This document shows positions 49,210 to 60,500 of a stretch of DNA of 64,000 nucleotides, piece after piece. The notes beneath the pieces are model-generated. The model did no database searches. It was given only the letters and a program-made list of their open reading frames with translations, and was not told the DNA's origin. Positions within the stretch are counted from its first letter, which is position 1; each line of letters begins with the position of its first letter. The position numbers and the translations under genes were made by a program. Origin of the DNA: Viscum album (Eukaryota; Streptophyta; Magnoliopsida; Santalales; Viscaceae); contig OY728147.1 in assembly GCA_963277665.1 (NCBI GenBank), forward strand, positions 1,263,059,424-1,263,123,423, given 5' to 3'.

Positions 49210-50495
49210 GTAAGGGATAACTATTACAATCTCATTCTTATCTGAGATTGTTACTCGTAAGTATTTACTATGGTTATATTTATCTTCCATGTCCCTGTTA
49301 TATAAAAATGGCTTCATGTATGTTTAATGTACTCTTTACCCATTTTTGACTTTTACTACATGGTATGTATGGAATCATTCTTTTACATGGTACTTTTTGA
49401 CTTTTCTGGAAAAAGTACGAGAAGAATGTTTTTTTACATTATATGGAATGAAAGTATTTTTAAGGTTTTATAAAGCCTTATTTTCATGAATCTTCATCCA
49501 AAGGATTTCCTGACTATTTTCAACAGAATCCTTTTGTTTTAAAATTTAATGGCATTTTGTGAAAAGAAAATTATTTTCATGATGAAAGGATATTTTCCTC
49601 AAGAATTCATTTGAAGTGCTTTATCAAAACCATTTTCCATCTAAGATGACATTATTTCATATGTGTATGTTTCAAGTATAATGTCTCTATGATTTATATG
49701 GTTTCACTTTTGTTATTATGAAATGATAACCATTTCTTTTATATTCATTATGTGATGATGGGATGATGTTTATGAAACCCATTTTATTCTTTGGGTTATT
49801 ATGAATGATGTATGTTTATTTTTTGGCACAAGTAAGAATGATTTCATTATGAGATTGGTGGGACCTATATCTCCTTCGAATGCATTGGGTAATGATTTAT
49901 ATCTCATGAGATAGACCTGGCTGGAATGGTAAGTTAATTCAGTTCAGTGTTACAGGAATGAAATGTGGAGTGAACTCGATTCAGAAAGGGACTTTGTCCA
50001 CTAAGATGGTCTTAGCAGTAATGCCTTGGCTACTATAGAAATCAAAACAAGTGCTGATTGGTTTCCACAATTACATGTTTTATTCCCATTATATTTTATC
50101 ATGGTTGATGTTCCATTATGATATATTCCTTACGTACTTCCACGATTTATGTCTTTGCTCAATATTTTGATGTTTAAATTTCATGTTCAAGTTTTTTGCT
50201 TTCAAATGTTTATGGATTCTTTTATGTTCTCTATGTTTTCCCTTACTGAGCATATGAGATCAGCCTTTTTATGTTTTATTTTCCCCAGGAAATAAAGAAA
50301 GGTTTTAGGTAAGGGAAAAAAGGGGAAGAACGTTATGGGAGTTATTGAAGATATTTCAACATGATTAGAAGTTTATATTCTGAGTTTCCAAAGACACTAA
50401 ACTGTTACGGTCCTTGTGAGTCTGTTTTTGTAATGTATTAAGTATTCTGCAAAAGTAATGTAATTTCCATGTACGTCAAGTTTTAGGTCCTTATA

Positions 50496-50500
50496 GAAAC
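50496..50500 (+). repeat. Target-site duplication of TRG-2, right copy
   Basis: GAAAC, matching 40,368-40,372. Removing one copy and the element leaves the integrase frame of Gypsy-I continuous. Confidence 0.85.
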
Positions 50501-51387
50501 CTATTTTATAGCTCATTTTTAGCAGAGTTTTCAGAGGGCACTAGGTATAAAGGTGCTTTGAAGCACAACATACCACAATCAGACAGATGGCCTGTTAGAA
50601 CATATGATACAGGTGCTTGAGGACATGTTGCGTGCATGCGTCATTGACTTTGGGGGCTCTTTGGAGAAGCACATACCTCTGGTTGAGTTTTCCTAAAGTA
50701 ATAGTTTTTCAGAAACTATTGAGATAACACCTTATGAGGCTTTATATTGTAGAAAATATGATCATCCTTATGCTGTCTAGAGGTAGGTGAGGTAGGTTTA
50801 CTGGGACCATGTCTCGTGCTGGAGACTTCAGAGTAGGTGCAGTTGATAGAGAAGCGGATGGATACTACAAAGTCTTATTAGATTTCTTATGTTGATCGCT
50901 GTAGATGACCCTTGGAGTATCTGATCGGGGATCATGCTTTCTTATTTGTTTCACCGAGGTTGGGACACAGGCAGATCAATAGACAGGGTAAAAATTCACC
51001 AAGTTATGTGTGGATATTTGAGATTCTGGAGAGAGTCGGGTTGGTTGCCTATCGGTTGCAGTTACTACAGAGGTACTAGGACATGTAGGAAGTCTTCCAC
51101 ATATCTCAGTTGTGCTGTTATCACTCAGACCCATCTCACATTTTTCAGCCAGAGGAGGTTGAGCTTCAGGTTGATGCATCCTTTTGGGAGCATCCAATTC
51201 GTATTGTTGATAGGAGCATAGAGATTCTATGAGGCCGGTTAGTTCCTCTCGTACGGGTTCTATGGATTCATGGCTTAGTGTAGGACATAACGTGGGAGTG
51301 AGAGACCAACGTACATGCTTAGTGGCCAGAGTTGTTCTCAACTTTATCTTCACCACCATTGGAAGGGATATTTGGGGAAAAATTGCC
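50501..51387 (+). pseudogene. Gypsy-I integrase C-terminal part and chromodomain-like tail
   Basis: It continues from 40,372. The first codons give YFIAHF and QSFQRALGIKV, as expected after the SDxD motif, then a TTYH segment and QVLEDMLRACVID, the region around the catalytic Glu, which is not clearly preserved. LVEFS and PYEALY follow. Further on FEILERVGLVAYRLQL (about 51,019-51,066) marks the integrase C-terminal fold. HPIRIVDRS, VPLVRVLW and DITWE near 51,190-51,300 match the chromodomain-like tail of plant chromoviruses, which directs insertion to heterochromatin. Stops are frequent. Plus- and minus-strand frames overlapping here (such as 50,976-51,449 minus) are shadows. Confidence 0.85.
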
Positions 51388-51398
51388 TTAAGGGGGGA
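51388..51398 (+). other. Gypsy-I polypurine tract
   Basis: TTAAGGGGGGA directly before the TG of the 3' LTR. Confidence 0.75.
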
Positions 51399-53442
51399 TG
51401 TTTGTAAGAACCAGTTCTTAATCATGAGGTATGGGTTTCTTATTTTCATTTTTCCTTAAGTGTTTTGGAGAAAATAAGGAAAATGGGGGAAAATACCAAG
51501 TTTTGTGGGTAAACACCATGTAATTTTCCATACGCTGTGTACTTTGGCCATGTGGGATGATTAAATAGGGCATGTAGGCCTGTCAGCGATGGAGGCTGTA
51601 AAAACTGACTACACACCATGTACTTAGTATATACTTGCCATGTAATCAGTCGGCAGGTGAATAGTAAGGCGGTGGGAGTAGCCGCTAGCAGAGCAACAGT
51701 ACACGCTGTGTATTCCAAAATACACGCCATGTAATCATATCGACAGAAGAATAGTGAGTCGGTGAAAAGTAGCTGCTAGAGGAACAATTAAAAATGGAAG
51801 GTAAACACTATGTACTTGAGAGTACATGTCGTGTAGTTTGTTTATTTGTTTTCTTAAAATGGGCATTAGGTTCTTCTTTCAACATAGGAATCTTAGAATG
51901 CTAGGAGGCCACACGAGAGAGGGCTAAACCTTGGAAGATCTCTTGATCACACAATGGTACTCGGATTCCTTCGCTGATGGTCTTGATTGTACCGCACTAG
52001 CGAGTTCTTCACTCTTCGTGAACACTTCCTTCAAATTCATTTCTGAGGGGATATTATTTGCGTTTGAACGCGTTTTCATTTATTCCAGATCTACGTCATT
52101 CTCAAATGTTTCGGAAGGCACCGTTCATGTATATTAATAAGAAGAGATCAATGTAGGTGGTCTCCTGTTTAATTCCATTTGATAAGTGTTTTTGTGTACC
52201 ATTTTTCTATGTTCCCATGTTTGGGGTGTCGTATGGATGTGGCGTTGACTGTTTAGAAATCTATAACTGCATAAATAATATAATGATAAATATAAAATAT
52301 TTTCTTGGGATTGTTGCCTTGATCCAGGGCCACCCATTGGTCTGTGTTTCCCTTGTTTAGCCATTTGGCTAGGATACCCGTGGGTATGCCGTGATTTTGG
52401 CATGATTTTGGTTTTATTGAGAGAAGATGTATATAAATTGATTTCTTATGTATTGGGCCTAGCCTTGTTACATTCATAGAATGAGTGAAGTGTTTTACTT
52501 AGCCTGAGGGAAGTGTTTCGTTTATCCTATGGGAAACATTTATCATGCTTGTGGGTAGTGGCTTCTATGACTATGAGCGACACCTCGTATGCCTAAGGGA
52601 AATATTCGTTATCCCTGTGGGCAGTCACATGCGGGTTTCGTTCCTTATTACCCGAGGGTAAGGATTTTCATGTCTGCAGACAATGTTTACTTTGTATATT
52701 CACTATGGTGATTTAATATGTGGTACATTCCAAGCTAAAGAACAAGCTCGAGAATGATAAATAATTAATAAAATGGCAATGTGACTGGTAGAATAGTTAA
52801 TTTTGAGTACTGCCTAGTTTACTGCATTTTACTACTGCACACTTCTATTGCACATTTTCACTGACTGTTAGGTAGAGGCCTTTGGTGGTTACCTACTAAG
52901 ATTTATTTCTCACACTCTATTTGGGTCATGTCTTCAGACTAAACAGATTATATTGTTGCATAGGTTGATAAGGGAATGATTCCCTATATAGGGACTTGAT
53001 TGTTGCAGGGGAGTAGTAGAGCATGAGACCAAGCTTTGGCTTGCGAAGCTGTTGAGTTCCTACTGTGCTGTGCTATTTTGTTTTGATTTGTTGTACTTGG
53101 TACTTGTACTGTATTGTATTTGATTGCATTGTATCCTGTTTTGAATGATTTCTTAGAAATAGGACATATTTTATCATCATATATATTTGACTATTGGTTA
53201 TCTTTTTCTTCGGTACCATTGTCTTTTCAGCTTGGTATTGCTTACTACTTCTGCTTTTAGTATGTTTGTTTTTTCTCCACTGTGCTACACATTGACATAT
53301 GAGGGAATATTTTATCCACCATCAGTCTTAGGCCCTCACTGCTAGTCGGGAGCCTCTATCATTAGTTTAAATTCACTTGAGGTCATGTGACGAACCGGGT
53401 TTGGGGCACCCATTGAGTGGCACCCGGATCCCGGACATTACA
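51399..53442 (+). repeat. Gypsy-I 3' LTR
   Basis: About 2.04 kb, from TGTTTGTAAGAACC after the polypurine tract to GGACATTACA. The right edge is inferred from the CA end and the change in composition after it; no 5' LTR is in the window to confirm it. It contains a short palindrome-like repeat array (51,510-51,835) and a region of imperfect GAGGGAA-type repeats (52,500-52,690). Confidence 0.6.
51510..51835 (+). repeat. Dispersed short repeat ACACGCYRTGTA in Gypsy-I LTR
   Basis: About eight related copies (ACACCATGTA, ACGCTGTGTA, ACACGCCATGTA, ACACTATGTA, ACATGTCGTGTA) at roughly 51,512, 51,532, 51,612, 51,635, 51,699, 51,721, 51,805 and 51,823. Two longer units, 51,638-51,712 and 51,728-51,787, are a diverged tandem pair. 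Confidence 0.6.
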
Positions 53443-54797
53443 TGAATTCCTGTAATTTAGTCTCTTACGTATTCCAAATGGCTCCATATCCAAGGTTATA
53501 ATCTCAACTTGTCTCATACTATGCTCCACAAGAATTCTCATGCTCGAGTCTGCTATGTAATCCCATGTACCCATCATAAGTGGCTAATCTCTACTTATCT
53601 CATATCCTGTGGTGGATTCTCCAGCGTTAGAATGAATCATCATAGCCACATATCGTGAGATAGAAATCACACTCCTAGTCATCATGTAAGAATAATTAAT
53701 GAAAAAAACAAAACATATCATTTATCATATTTCATATATTATTCCATGTTGGATAATTTATCTAGTTATCATTTAATATGGAATTATTTCTATGATGGTA
53801 TTCAATCTTGCATTACAATGGATCACCATTATAAATAGTTGTGATGTATCCAATAATTATAAATTACCTATAACTCCACATCACATTATTAGTAATACCT
53901 ATTCATGAAGGGTTAATGGGAAGGCACACCTCTCGGTGACCACATGATCTATATCAATTTGAAGTACATAAAGGGATCCATGGGAGGTATTCAAATGCAT
54001 GTTTCATTTAATGAAGACATAATTAATTTATTTAGGCCATACACATGGGGTTTCATCATAGTCACTCATATCACACAATCTGAAAGAATTGAAATAAGAA
54101 TTTAGGGATTTTTTCTAGATCACCCATGTCCAAATTAGGGTAGATATTGAAAAACATTAATGTATGAGGTAAAACCAGGATTCTTATTCATTCACATCCA
54201 ATGAACACCATGAACGTTTCAATATCATGATCCAAAAGCACCATTTGTCATTGATGATGGGATTTGGGATCAATGAATAGCTTAAAAAATCACCCCTAGA
54301 AGGACTATTATTGAGAGAGATAGATAGACATATACATTATTAGAATAAATGACAAGGAATCGATAGGTTTTAATAAAATATAAGTGTAGTATATTTATGA
54401 TTTGAAAAAATAATTCAGATTGTAAATAACCCGATGCCCATATACATTGAAAAAATCCATCACCTTAGCATAAAATACACATAATACCAATTTTATATCA
54501 TAAAATAATATTACAACATAAATTCATGTTTTATGTCCTACCCAAAAAAACATATGACATAAGGGTGTTTTACAACGTCGAACCACCTATGAAATTTATG
54601 CTTCCAATTGATGATTTAAATATCGAATTTGATACAAAAGATATGGACCCCTTCAGTTCAATAGAACAAAATAAAAAATATCCCATTTTGTTTCCGACTG
54701 TCAACTAGTGATAAAAAAAGGAAAATAGAATAAAATATGTTAACAATAATAAAAATTGATATATATCTAAAAATGATGTGATATTACAACCTTTTCA
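53443..54797 (-). other. Probable decayed 3' LTR of Gypsy-II
   Basis: It lies downstream (on the minus strand) of the Gypsy-II pol tail. A possible LTR start TGTAATATCAC is at about 54,798 on the minus strand, after a purine stretch GGTGAAAAGG. The other LTR is not in the window, so this is inferred from position. A 60-codon plus-strand frame (54,526-54,708) has no recognised product. Confidence 0.3.
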
Positions 54798-56590
54798 CCA
54801 TATAATATCTCGCACCCAATATATTCCAAACATTAAAGGTGGTTATTGGTGAAAAAGTTAAAGAAAATTTTCAGCATATCTAACCCTCCTTTCTAGTCCT
54901 CCTATTTCACATGACCATGCTAAATGTACACTTGAACAAGACATATGGTATTACACTAGATATTCTTCTCAGTATGGTTTACAATCGAAGTCGAATACTC
55001 TTCAAAGGGAGCATTGAATCTAGCTCAATGTCATCACCTTCTATCACATGATAATGATTAGAATGATATATCCAAAGGCTTGACACAAGAGACATGCCAT
55101 ACATGTAACTATAGAATTGAATATTTCTCAAATGGTATGACACTAGACTGACCCTTTCCACTATCTTTAACAACATGTCAAACATGGGACCTATCTTTCC
55201 CAGCTTCATGATATGCCATTTTAGCAACATAGGTGACACCCAAAGGAAACATTGTTGAGAAATAAAAAACAATAGAGGTTGAATAGGATGGTAATATTAT
55301 GGTTTATGCAAACTCTACGTAGTTACAAACTACATTTTGATAAATTGGACCTAGTCAAATGTCTCATTCACAAGACTTGGTCCAATGATCTCTAACTCAC
55401 CAATCATTAAAAGAAAATATGTGAACGATATTAAATTACATAAAAATCCTTTAATGGATGCATTCATATAAATTTATGGATGATATTATTGTAATAAAAT
55501 TTTGTGAATGATAAATACCTCTCCCAAGAACCCAAAATGATCAGAACATAGGATCACACAATATCCTCCAAATTATGTATCATTTGCTTATATAGGCATT
55601 TATCCTGTGCATGATAAGTTGTAATCATATGAACATGAAATCCAAAATACTTTTAAAGGACCATATATAATAGAGAAGTGAAATGAGGATCATAAATATG
55701 AAATGATACACCTCGAAAAAACATGCAACCAAAATATTTACCATATATAGAGACTGCCTATATCATCGACAATGAAGGTATCCTAATAGGAAAGAAGTGG
55801 GATAAACTTATCCTTCAATCAATGATCTCCCCATAATGAATTAATATTAAAAGGTTTCATAGGTAATATTATAATGTAATATATAGTAATATCATCCAAC
55901 TTCCATTCAGGACTATGTTTATGTTGTAGCCACCCTACAAGCCTTTGATACTAAACCTTCACCTACTTAAAGGTGAACAACTTTCCACAAAGCCATCTCT
56001 CTTGTTTTCCATCCATGGACACCAATATTGTACATGGAGATCACGATACCTAATTTTTATACTAGCTATACCACCAATATAGAATAAATAAATTTCAACA
56101 TCAACAACATTAAAAAACAATGGAACCCTTATGTGGACAATGAATAGTAAAACATCACCACGTCCAAGAGACCATCCATATTATGTCTCCCAACCATATA
56201 ATCTATCCCTTAGTGTTACTCCATCTAGATTATATTACTGATATATCTTCATCCTATCATGAATCATTTATTTAATAGATTTTAATGTATAAACTACTCA
56301 TCCATGAGACTCTTGAACATCTAAGAGCTTTCCCATAAAGAGTACCATCAGAATCCATTCATCATAAGACTCATGAAATACCTCAATATGTGACATTCAA
56401 CTCAAATCATAGGCAAATATTTTCCCTATCATGGTCCATAATCCAAATGAATGTCAAAAAACATCAAATACTTTACCCACCACCACTTTTGAGGGTTCAA
56501 GTCCCACTGAGAAAACATGTACTTGAGGATCTTGTGTTCAGTGTATACCACTTTCCTCTTAACCATCAGAGAGTGTCTCCAGCATAATAG
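54798..56590 (-). pseudogene. Gypsy-II pol relic (RNase H to chromodomain-like tail)
   Basis: On the minus strand from 56,590 down: LLCWRH, then VVYTEHKILKYMFSQWDLN and WWVKYLM (RNase H, 56,420-56,590). The integrase zinc-region end is near 55,880-55,990, with YQRLVGWLQ and SPEWKLDDIT. The catalytic-core end is at 55,480-55,640 (TYHAQDKC, HNLEDIV, SWERYLSF). The C-terminal part is in the frame 54,979-55,272 (WVSPM, KIVERVSLVSYHL, YHSNHYHVIEGDDIEL), followed by weak tail matches. It is heavily mutated and shortened by small deletions. The upstream part (RT, protease, gag) is absent because Gypsy-III inserted exactly at 56,590; it should lie beyond the right edge of the window. Confidence 0.75.
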
Positions 56591-59236
56591 GTATAACAAC
56601 TCTACTTTTTATAAATAAATTAATAATTATTTTTTACATAAAATATTCACTTGATAGTACATGGAAGATCGATAGGTCTAGTTCTTTTAGGTCCTAGGAA
56701 CATTACATATCAACTTAAAACATAAAACACACAACATCTTTATTGAAAACATCCTTTACATATCCACACCATTCCCTCATACATAGTATTGCATGGGATA
56801 ACCTGAGAACATACATATGAAATGAATGATCTATAAAGACCAGTAATAGAGTAAACTAGTAATAACATTAATAATACAATGCATGTTTTGATATAGGCAT
56901 ATCAATGGGGAACAAAATAACATGAACACAAAGGAATGATATAGCATGATTATCATAACATGGAAATGTGGCAACAACAATTAAAATGGTATTATCATGA
57001 TCCAAGTCTGATTTCACATGGATAATGAGTAAACCCTCATTGAACTTGAATTATCATCATTAAACCAAATTTCACTTGATGTATCATGATTCTAATCTTT
57101 ACCCAATGCATTGGAGCACTATCAGGGTGCACCCTTCTAAAACATTTCATTTCATGCATAAGTGTGCCACATGAATCATACAACATGGATTTATTAAACA
57201 TAATAATTTATTCAACGATAAAGTAATGAAGAATTAATACATGGAACACTATAATAAATAAATAAATATGCATAAATGTGAATACCCTTGATAGAAAAAT
57301 CAGCATGGTATTCACTACACAATGAATTTGGTTTGGAAAATTGCTGCGCAATTTTGGCACCATATTGGCATGAAATAAGAATTAATAAAATTGGTTAATT
57401 AGATAGAAATGGGTGTCTCATAATATTTACAATAAATGGAAAGTAATGGGGTCATATAGAAACATGTCCCAACAAATTTAATGTAATGCATATTTATAAT
57501 ACAAAAGAATTTATTGAATGTAAATGAAAACTGAGAAATTCTTACAGAATTTGGGCATGGTAACGGTTGTACATGGGAGCCATTAATGATAAATGAAGGG
57601 ATATCTTATCATTAAAACATAATTAGTTTAGTATGGGGGAGGTGAGAAATCATACCCAAATATTTATAATTGAAAATAAAAGGACATAACTTTATTAAGA
57701 AACATTGATAAAATGATAAAGGAAGGAATCACTTACTTGGAAGTGTGATCCCAAAGGATTGGGAGAGGCTTTTCAGAGGCTTCATTATAGCTTGGGTCAG
57801 GTTGGGAGGATTCTAGATAGAATATGGTAGATATTGGATGAGCTCCAAAGGCTTTGAGTGAAGAGGAAGTGGGACCTTGGGTGGGTGTATATAGGAAAAG
57901 AATATGGAATTTTTTATTATTTAGGTATGTGAAACCACACAATAAACTAATCAAAACAACAAACCATCCCATGGTTTATGACCTTGGTTTTGGACAAAGA
58001 GGATTGGAAAAAAAATATTTCATAAGTCCAATGGCATATATTCTAAAAATAATAAGGTATCATATATGGAGGTTAGTCAAAAATTCAAGGAAATCAATTT
58101 AAAAGCTAAAATGATTTAAAAGCTAAAATGCTTTAAAAGTCTTCGAGGGTCCACTAAGTCTTTATAAAATAAATAAAACAAACCTAAAATCAAATTATTT
58201 TAATGGTTACAAATATTTTTTCTGAATGTATTTTTTATTATATTTATTACATCACTATTGGGTCATTATGGTGTCATAAAACACATTATATATTTAAATG
58301 ACATTTAATTTTTACCCAAAAATTTGATTGCCTATGAAAATTTTGAAAAATTCACCATTGGATATTTTTGATGTCATGATTTCAAAATTAATATTCATTT
58401 TATCTAAATAATCTTCCAAATATGGTAATTTTTACATTTAAAATAAAAACTGATATTTATCAAAAAAATCATGGGTTTTGACAAAAATAGCTTTCAAACC
58501 ATAATAAAATCATAATTGTTTTCATAGTAATTTTACAAACATTTTTAAAAAGTAATTTAGTGGTAATATTTTATTAAAATATTATTTTATTCAAAAATCC
58601 ATTAATTCATCAAAATATATTTCTTATTTGAATATTAACTAAAATACTATTATTGATTTAAAATCTATTTACAAAGTAACAACACAATGAATGTATATTA
58701 TTTATTCAATATAAAAATAATACACATAGTCATAATGATATGTTCTTGTTACATAAACCCTTATAACACCAACATAATACTGAAGGGTAAGGAGTGTGAT
58801 GGTGACAGACTATTGGGGTGGCTCAGATAACACCGCTCGGGTGGTAATCTCTATCAACTTCCACTTATCCTGTAGGCGGTTACGTTCGAGCTTAACATGG
58901 TGATGCTCAGATTGGGCATGGTCAAGATATAATCCCAATGAAACCACATCCTTTTTGATCTCTAACACATCTGCTTCATATGGGGAAACTCTACTGGATG
59001 AGGCCATCACTTCCTTTTCCTGAGTAAATTGGATTTATTAATGCCCTATATTTATACAAATCATGTGATCACTGTTCAACGACTATTTTAGCAACAGTCA
59101 CAATTCATAACAGTATTTTAAAATCCAAAAACATAAAACCAAATAAGTGCATATTTTATATAACCATTATAAATAATAAGACAATTAATTAGATCAAGAG
59201 GTATTTTCATTAATGAAATATGGGGTCATTGCAACA
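56591..59236 (-). repeat. Gypsy-III 3' LTR
   Basis: 2,646 bases, starting TGTTGCAATGACCCC on the minus strand at 59,236. Its lower end aligns with the 5' LTR end at 63,155. The most conserved block includes GATTATCATAACATGGAAATG and the following GGCAACAAC (56,949-56,979 and 63,508-63,538). A 66-codon frame (59,010-58,810) lies near its start. Confidence 0.85.
58810..59010 (-). CDS. Small uncharacterised ORF inside Gypsy-III 3' LTR (66 aa)
   Basis: Minus-strand frame from ATG 59,010. After a Ser-rich start, residues about 12-60 are rich in Leu, Glu, Lys and His with heptad-like spacing (VLEIKKDVVSLGLYL, LERNRLQDKWKLIEI), suggesting a helix or coiled coil. Its composition looks more coding-like than the flanks and the local GC is higher. 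It lies about 230 bases into the LTR, where no retrotransposon protein is expected. It might be a captured host gene piece or an old gag start. The product is unknown and the call is tentative. Confidence 0.35.
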   Translation of the reverse strand: MMASSSRVSPYEADVLEIKKDVVSLGLYLDHAQSEHHHVKLERNRLQDKWKLIEITTRAVLSEPPQ

Positions 59237-59250
59237 TTCCCTGTTTAAAA
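59237..59250 (-). other. Gypsy-III polypurine tract
   Basis: On the minus strand TTTTAAACAGGGAA precedes the LTR start. It is a weak tract, but its position is right. Confidence 0.55.
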
Positions 59251-60500
59251 CAAATTTCCCCCAAAAGTGCCTTTTCCCATATTAAAACAGATGTGGGTAA
59301 CTCTGCTTCATCACTTCATCTAATTCCCATGTCGCTTCTTCAAAATTTTGGTTTCACTACAACACCTTGACCAGGGGCATTTCCTTTTTTGTAGAACTTT
59401 TTCTCTACAAACTAAGATCTTTCCTGATTGCTCCACATAATAAAGATCATCCACTAATTGTACTCCCTCTAAAGAGAGTACATTTGAACGGACTGGTATT
59501 TATTTCCTTAGGGAGATACATGGAATACATCATGTACTTTGTAAAAGGTGGGAGGAAGTTCTAATCAATAGGCCACTGCCCTGACACGATCTAGAATCTC
59601 GAAGGGGTCGATGTACCTAGGACTTAACTTCCCTTTCATTCCAAACCTCATGATCTCCTTCCATGAGATATGTGTAGAAATACCATGTCTACAACTTTGT
59701 ACTCACGGTCTCATCAACGATTATCTGTCTAACTCTTCTATCGACTTTGGGCTACCTTGATATGCTGCAAAATGATTTTCACCTTCTCCAACTTTTCATC
59801 TACCATTTCAGGTCCTAGTAGCTTACGTTCACTGACTCCATCCCAACATAATAGTTTTCTGTACCATTTCACATAAAGGGATTTATATGGTGTCATTTAG
59901 ATGCTTGAGTGGAAACTATTATTGTAGGATAATTCGACCAGTGGAAGATGTTGGTCCCATCCTTCTCTAAAGTTAATATGACATGATATTAACATATATT
60001 CTAGTTTCTGTATTGTTTGTTCAGATTGGCCATCAGTTCGAGGATGATAGGCCATACTGAAGTTCAATTCAGTGATGAGATCATGTTGGAGATTGTTCCA
60101 ATACATTGATGTGAATCTACGATCACGATCGGATACAATAGATAGTGGTACTCCATGCAGCCTTACCACTTCTTTGATGTAAAACTGTTAACGTTGATCA
60201 AATGTTAAGTCCTCTCAAATCATGATAAAGTGAGTTATCTTCGTAAAACGATCCACATCGACCCATATAACATTGTTTCCTCTGGATTTCCTTTGATGTA
60301 TAGTGAAAAATTCCATGCTAATGCTGTCCCACATCAATGTTGGTATGGGTAGTGGTTGCATCATCCCCATAGAATTTGGCCTCTCAACCTTCAATTTCTA
60401 GAATTCCAGGAACTTTGATCTATATTCAGCAATATCCCTTTTCATATTGTCCCACCAAATGTTTTCTCAGAGATCACTGTATATCTTTGTTCTCCCCAGG
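59251..60500 (-). pseudogene. Gypsy-III integrase remnant
   Basis: Minus strand. VIWVDVDRFTK near 60,270-60,240 carries the first catalytic Asp. The open frame 60,169-59,897 reads VRLHGVPLSIVSDRDRRF (second Asp), then YHPRTDGQSEQTIQ (Glu) and HLPLVELSYNNS. So the DDE triad is visible in this degenerate copy. Further on, MRFGMKGKLSPRYIDPFEILDRV near 59,650-59,560 and LPPTFYKVHDVFHVS mark the C-terminal fold. Frames are broken by stops and frameshifts outside the clean block. A plus-strand frame at 59,367-59,564 is an antisense shadow. Confidence 0.85.

Larger units (their letters stand above)
40373..50495 (+). mobile_element. TRG-2: complete non-autonomous long-LTR retrotransposon
   Basis: 10.1 kb: 5' LTR 40,373-44,593, internal 44,594-46,268, 3' LTR 46,269-50,495, flanked by GAAAC. 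More than four fifths of the element is LTR. The internal part holds a primer site, one gag-like ORF with zinc knuckles and a polypurine tract, but no protease, RT, RNase H or integrase. This fits the TR-GAG class (terminal repeats plus gag). In a stretch compared by eye (41,041-41,225 against 46,937-47,120) the LTRs differ at roughly one base in ten. The insertion is therefore not recent, but it is the youngest TRG copy here and lies inside an already existing Gypsy-I. Confidence 0.9.
46269..50495 (+). repeat. TRG-2 3' LTR
   Basis: 4,227 bases, starting TGTAACAACATG and ending TCCTTATA before GAAAC. It carries TATA box 48,109, donor 1 at 48,285, islands at 48,451, 48,638 and 48,841, mini-exon 49,174-49,209 and AATAAA at 50,291. 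The 123-codon minus-strand frame at 48,946-49,317 is an antisense chance frame. Confidence 0.9.
37845..53442 (+). mobile_element. Gypsy-I: Ty3/gypsy element split by TRG-2
   Basis: Two blocks, 37,845-40,372 and 50,501-53,442, together form protease, RT, RNase H, integrase, chromodomain-like tail and 3' LTR in the usual Ty3/gypsy order. The 10.1-kb TRG-2 element sits between them inside integrase. With the 5-bp duplication GAAAC counted once, the integrase reading frame runs straight across the junction. The left end is truncated: most of gag, the primer site and the 5' LTR are missing. Base composition is visibly more GC-rich than the TRG sequence around it. Confidence 0.9.

Noticed and set aside
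48946..49317. 123-codon minus-strand open frame, with a shorter counterpart at 43,044-43,295
   Set aside because: It runs antisense through both TRG-2 LTRs across the predicted mini-exon. The frame is not kept in the older LTRs and has no recognisable motif.
50976..51449. 157-codon minus-strand open frame
   Set aside because: It overlaps the Gypsy-I pol tail, which reads clearly on the plus strand; the minus frame is an antisense shadow.
54526..54708. 60-codon plus-strand frame
   Set aside because: Isolated, no motif, within a probable decayed LTR of a minus-strand element.
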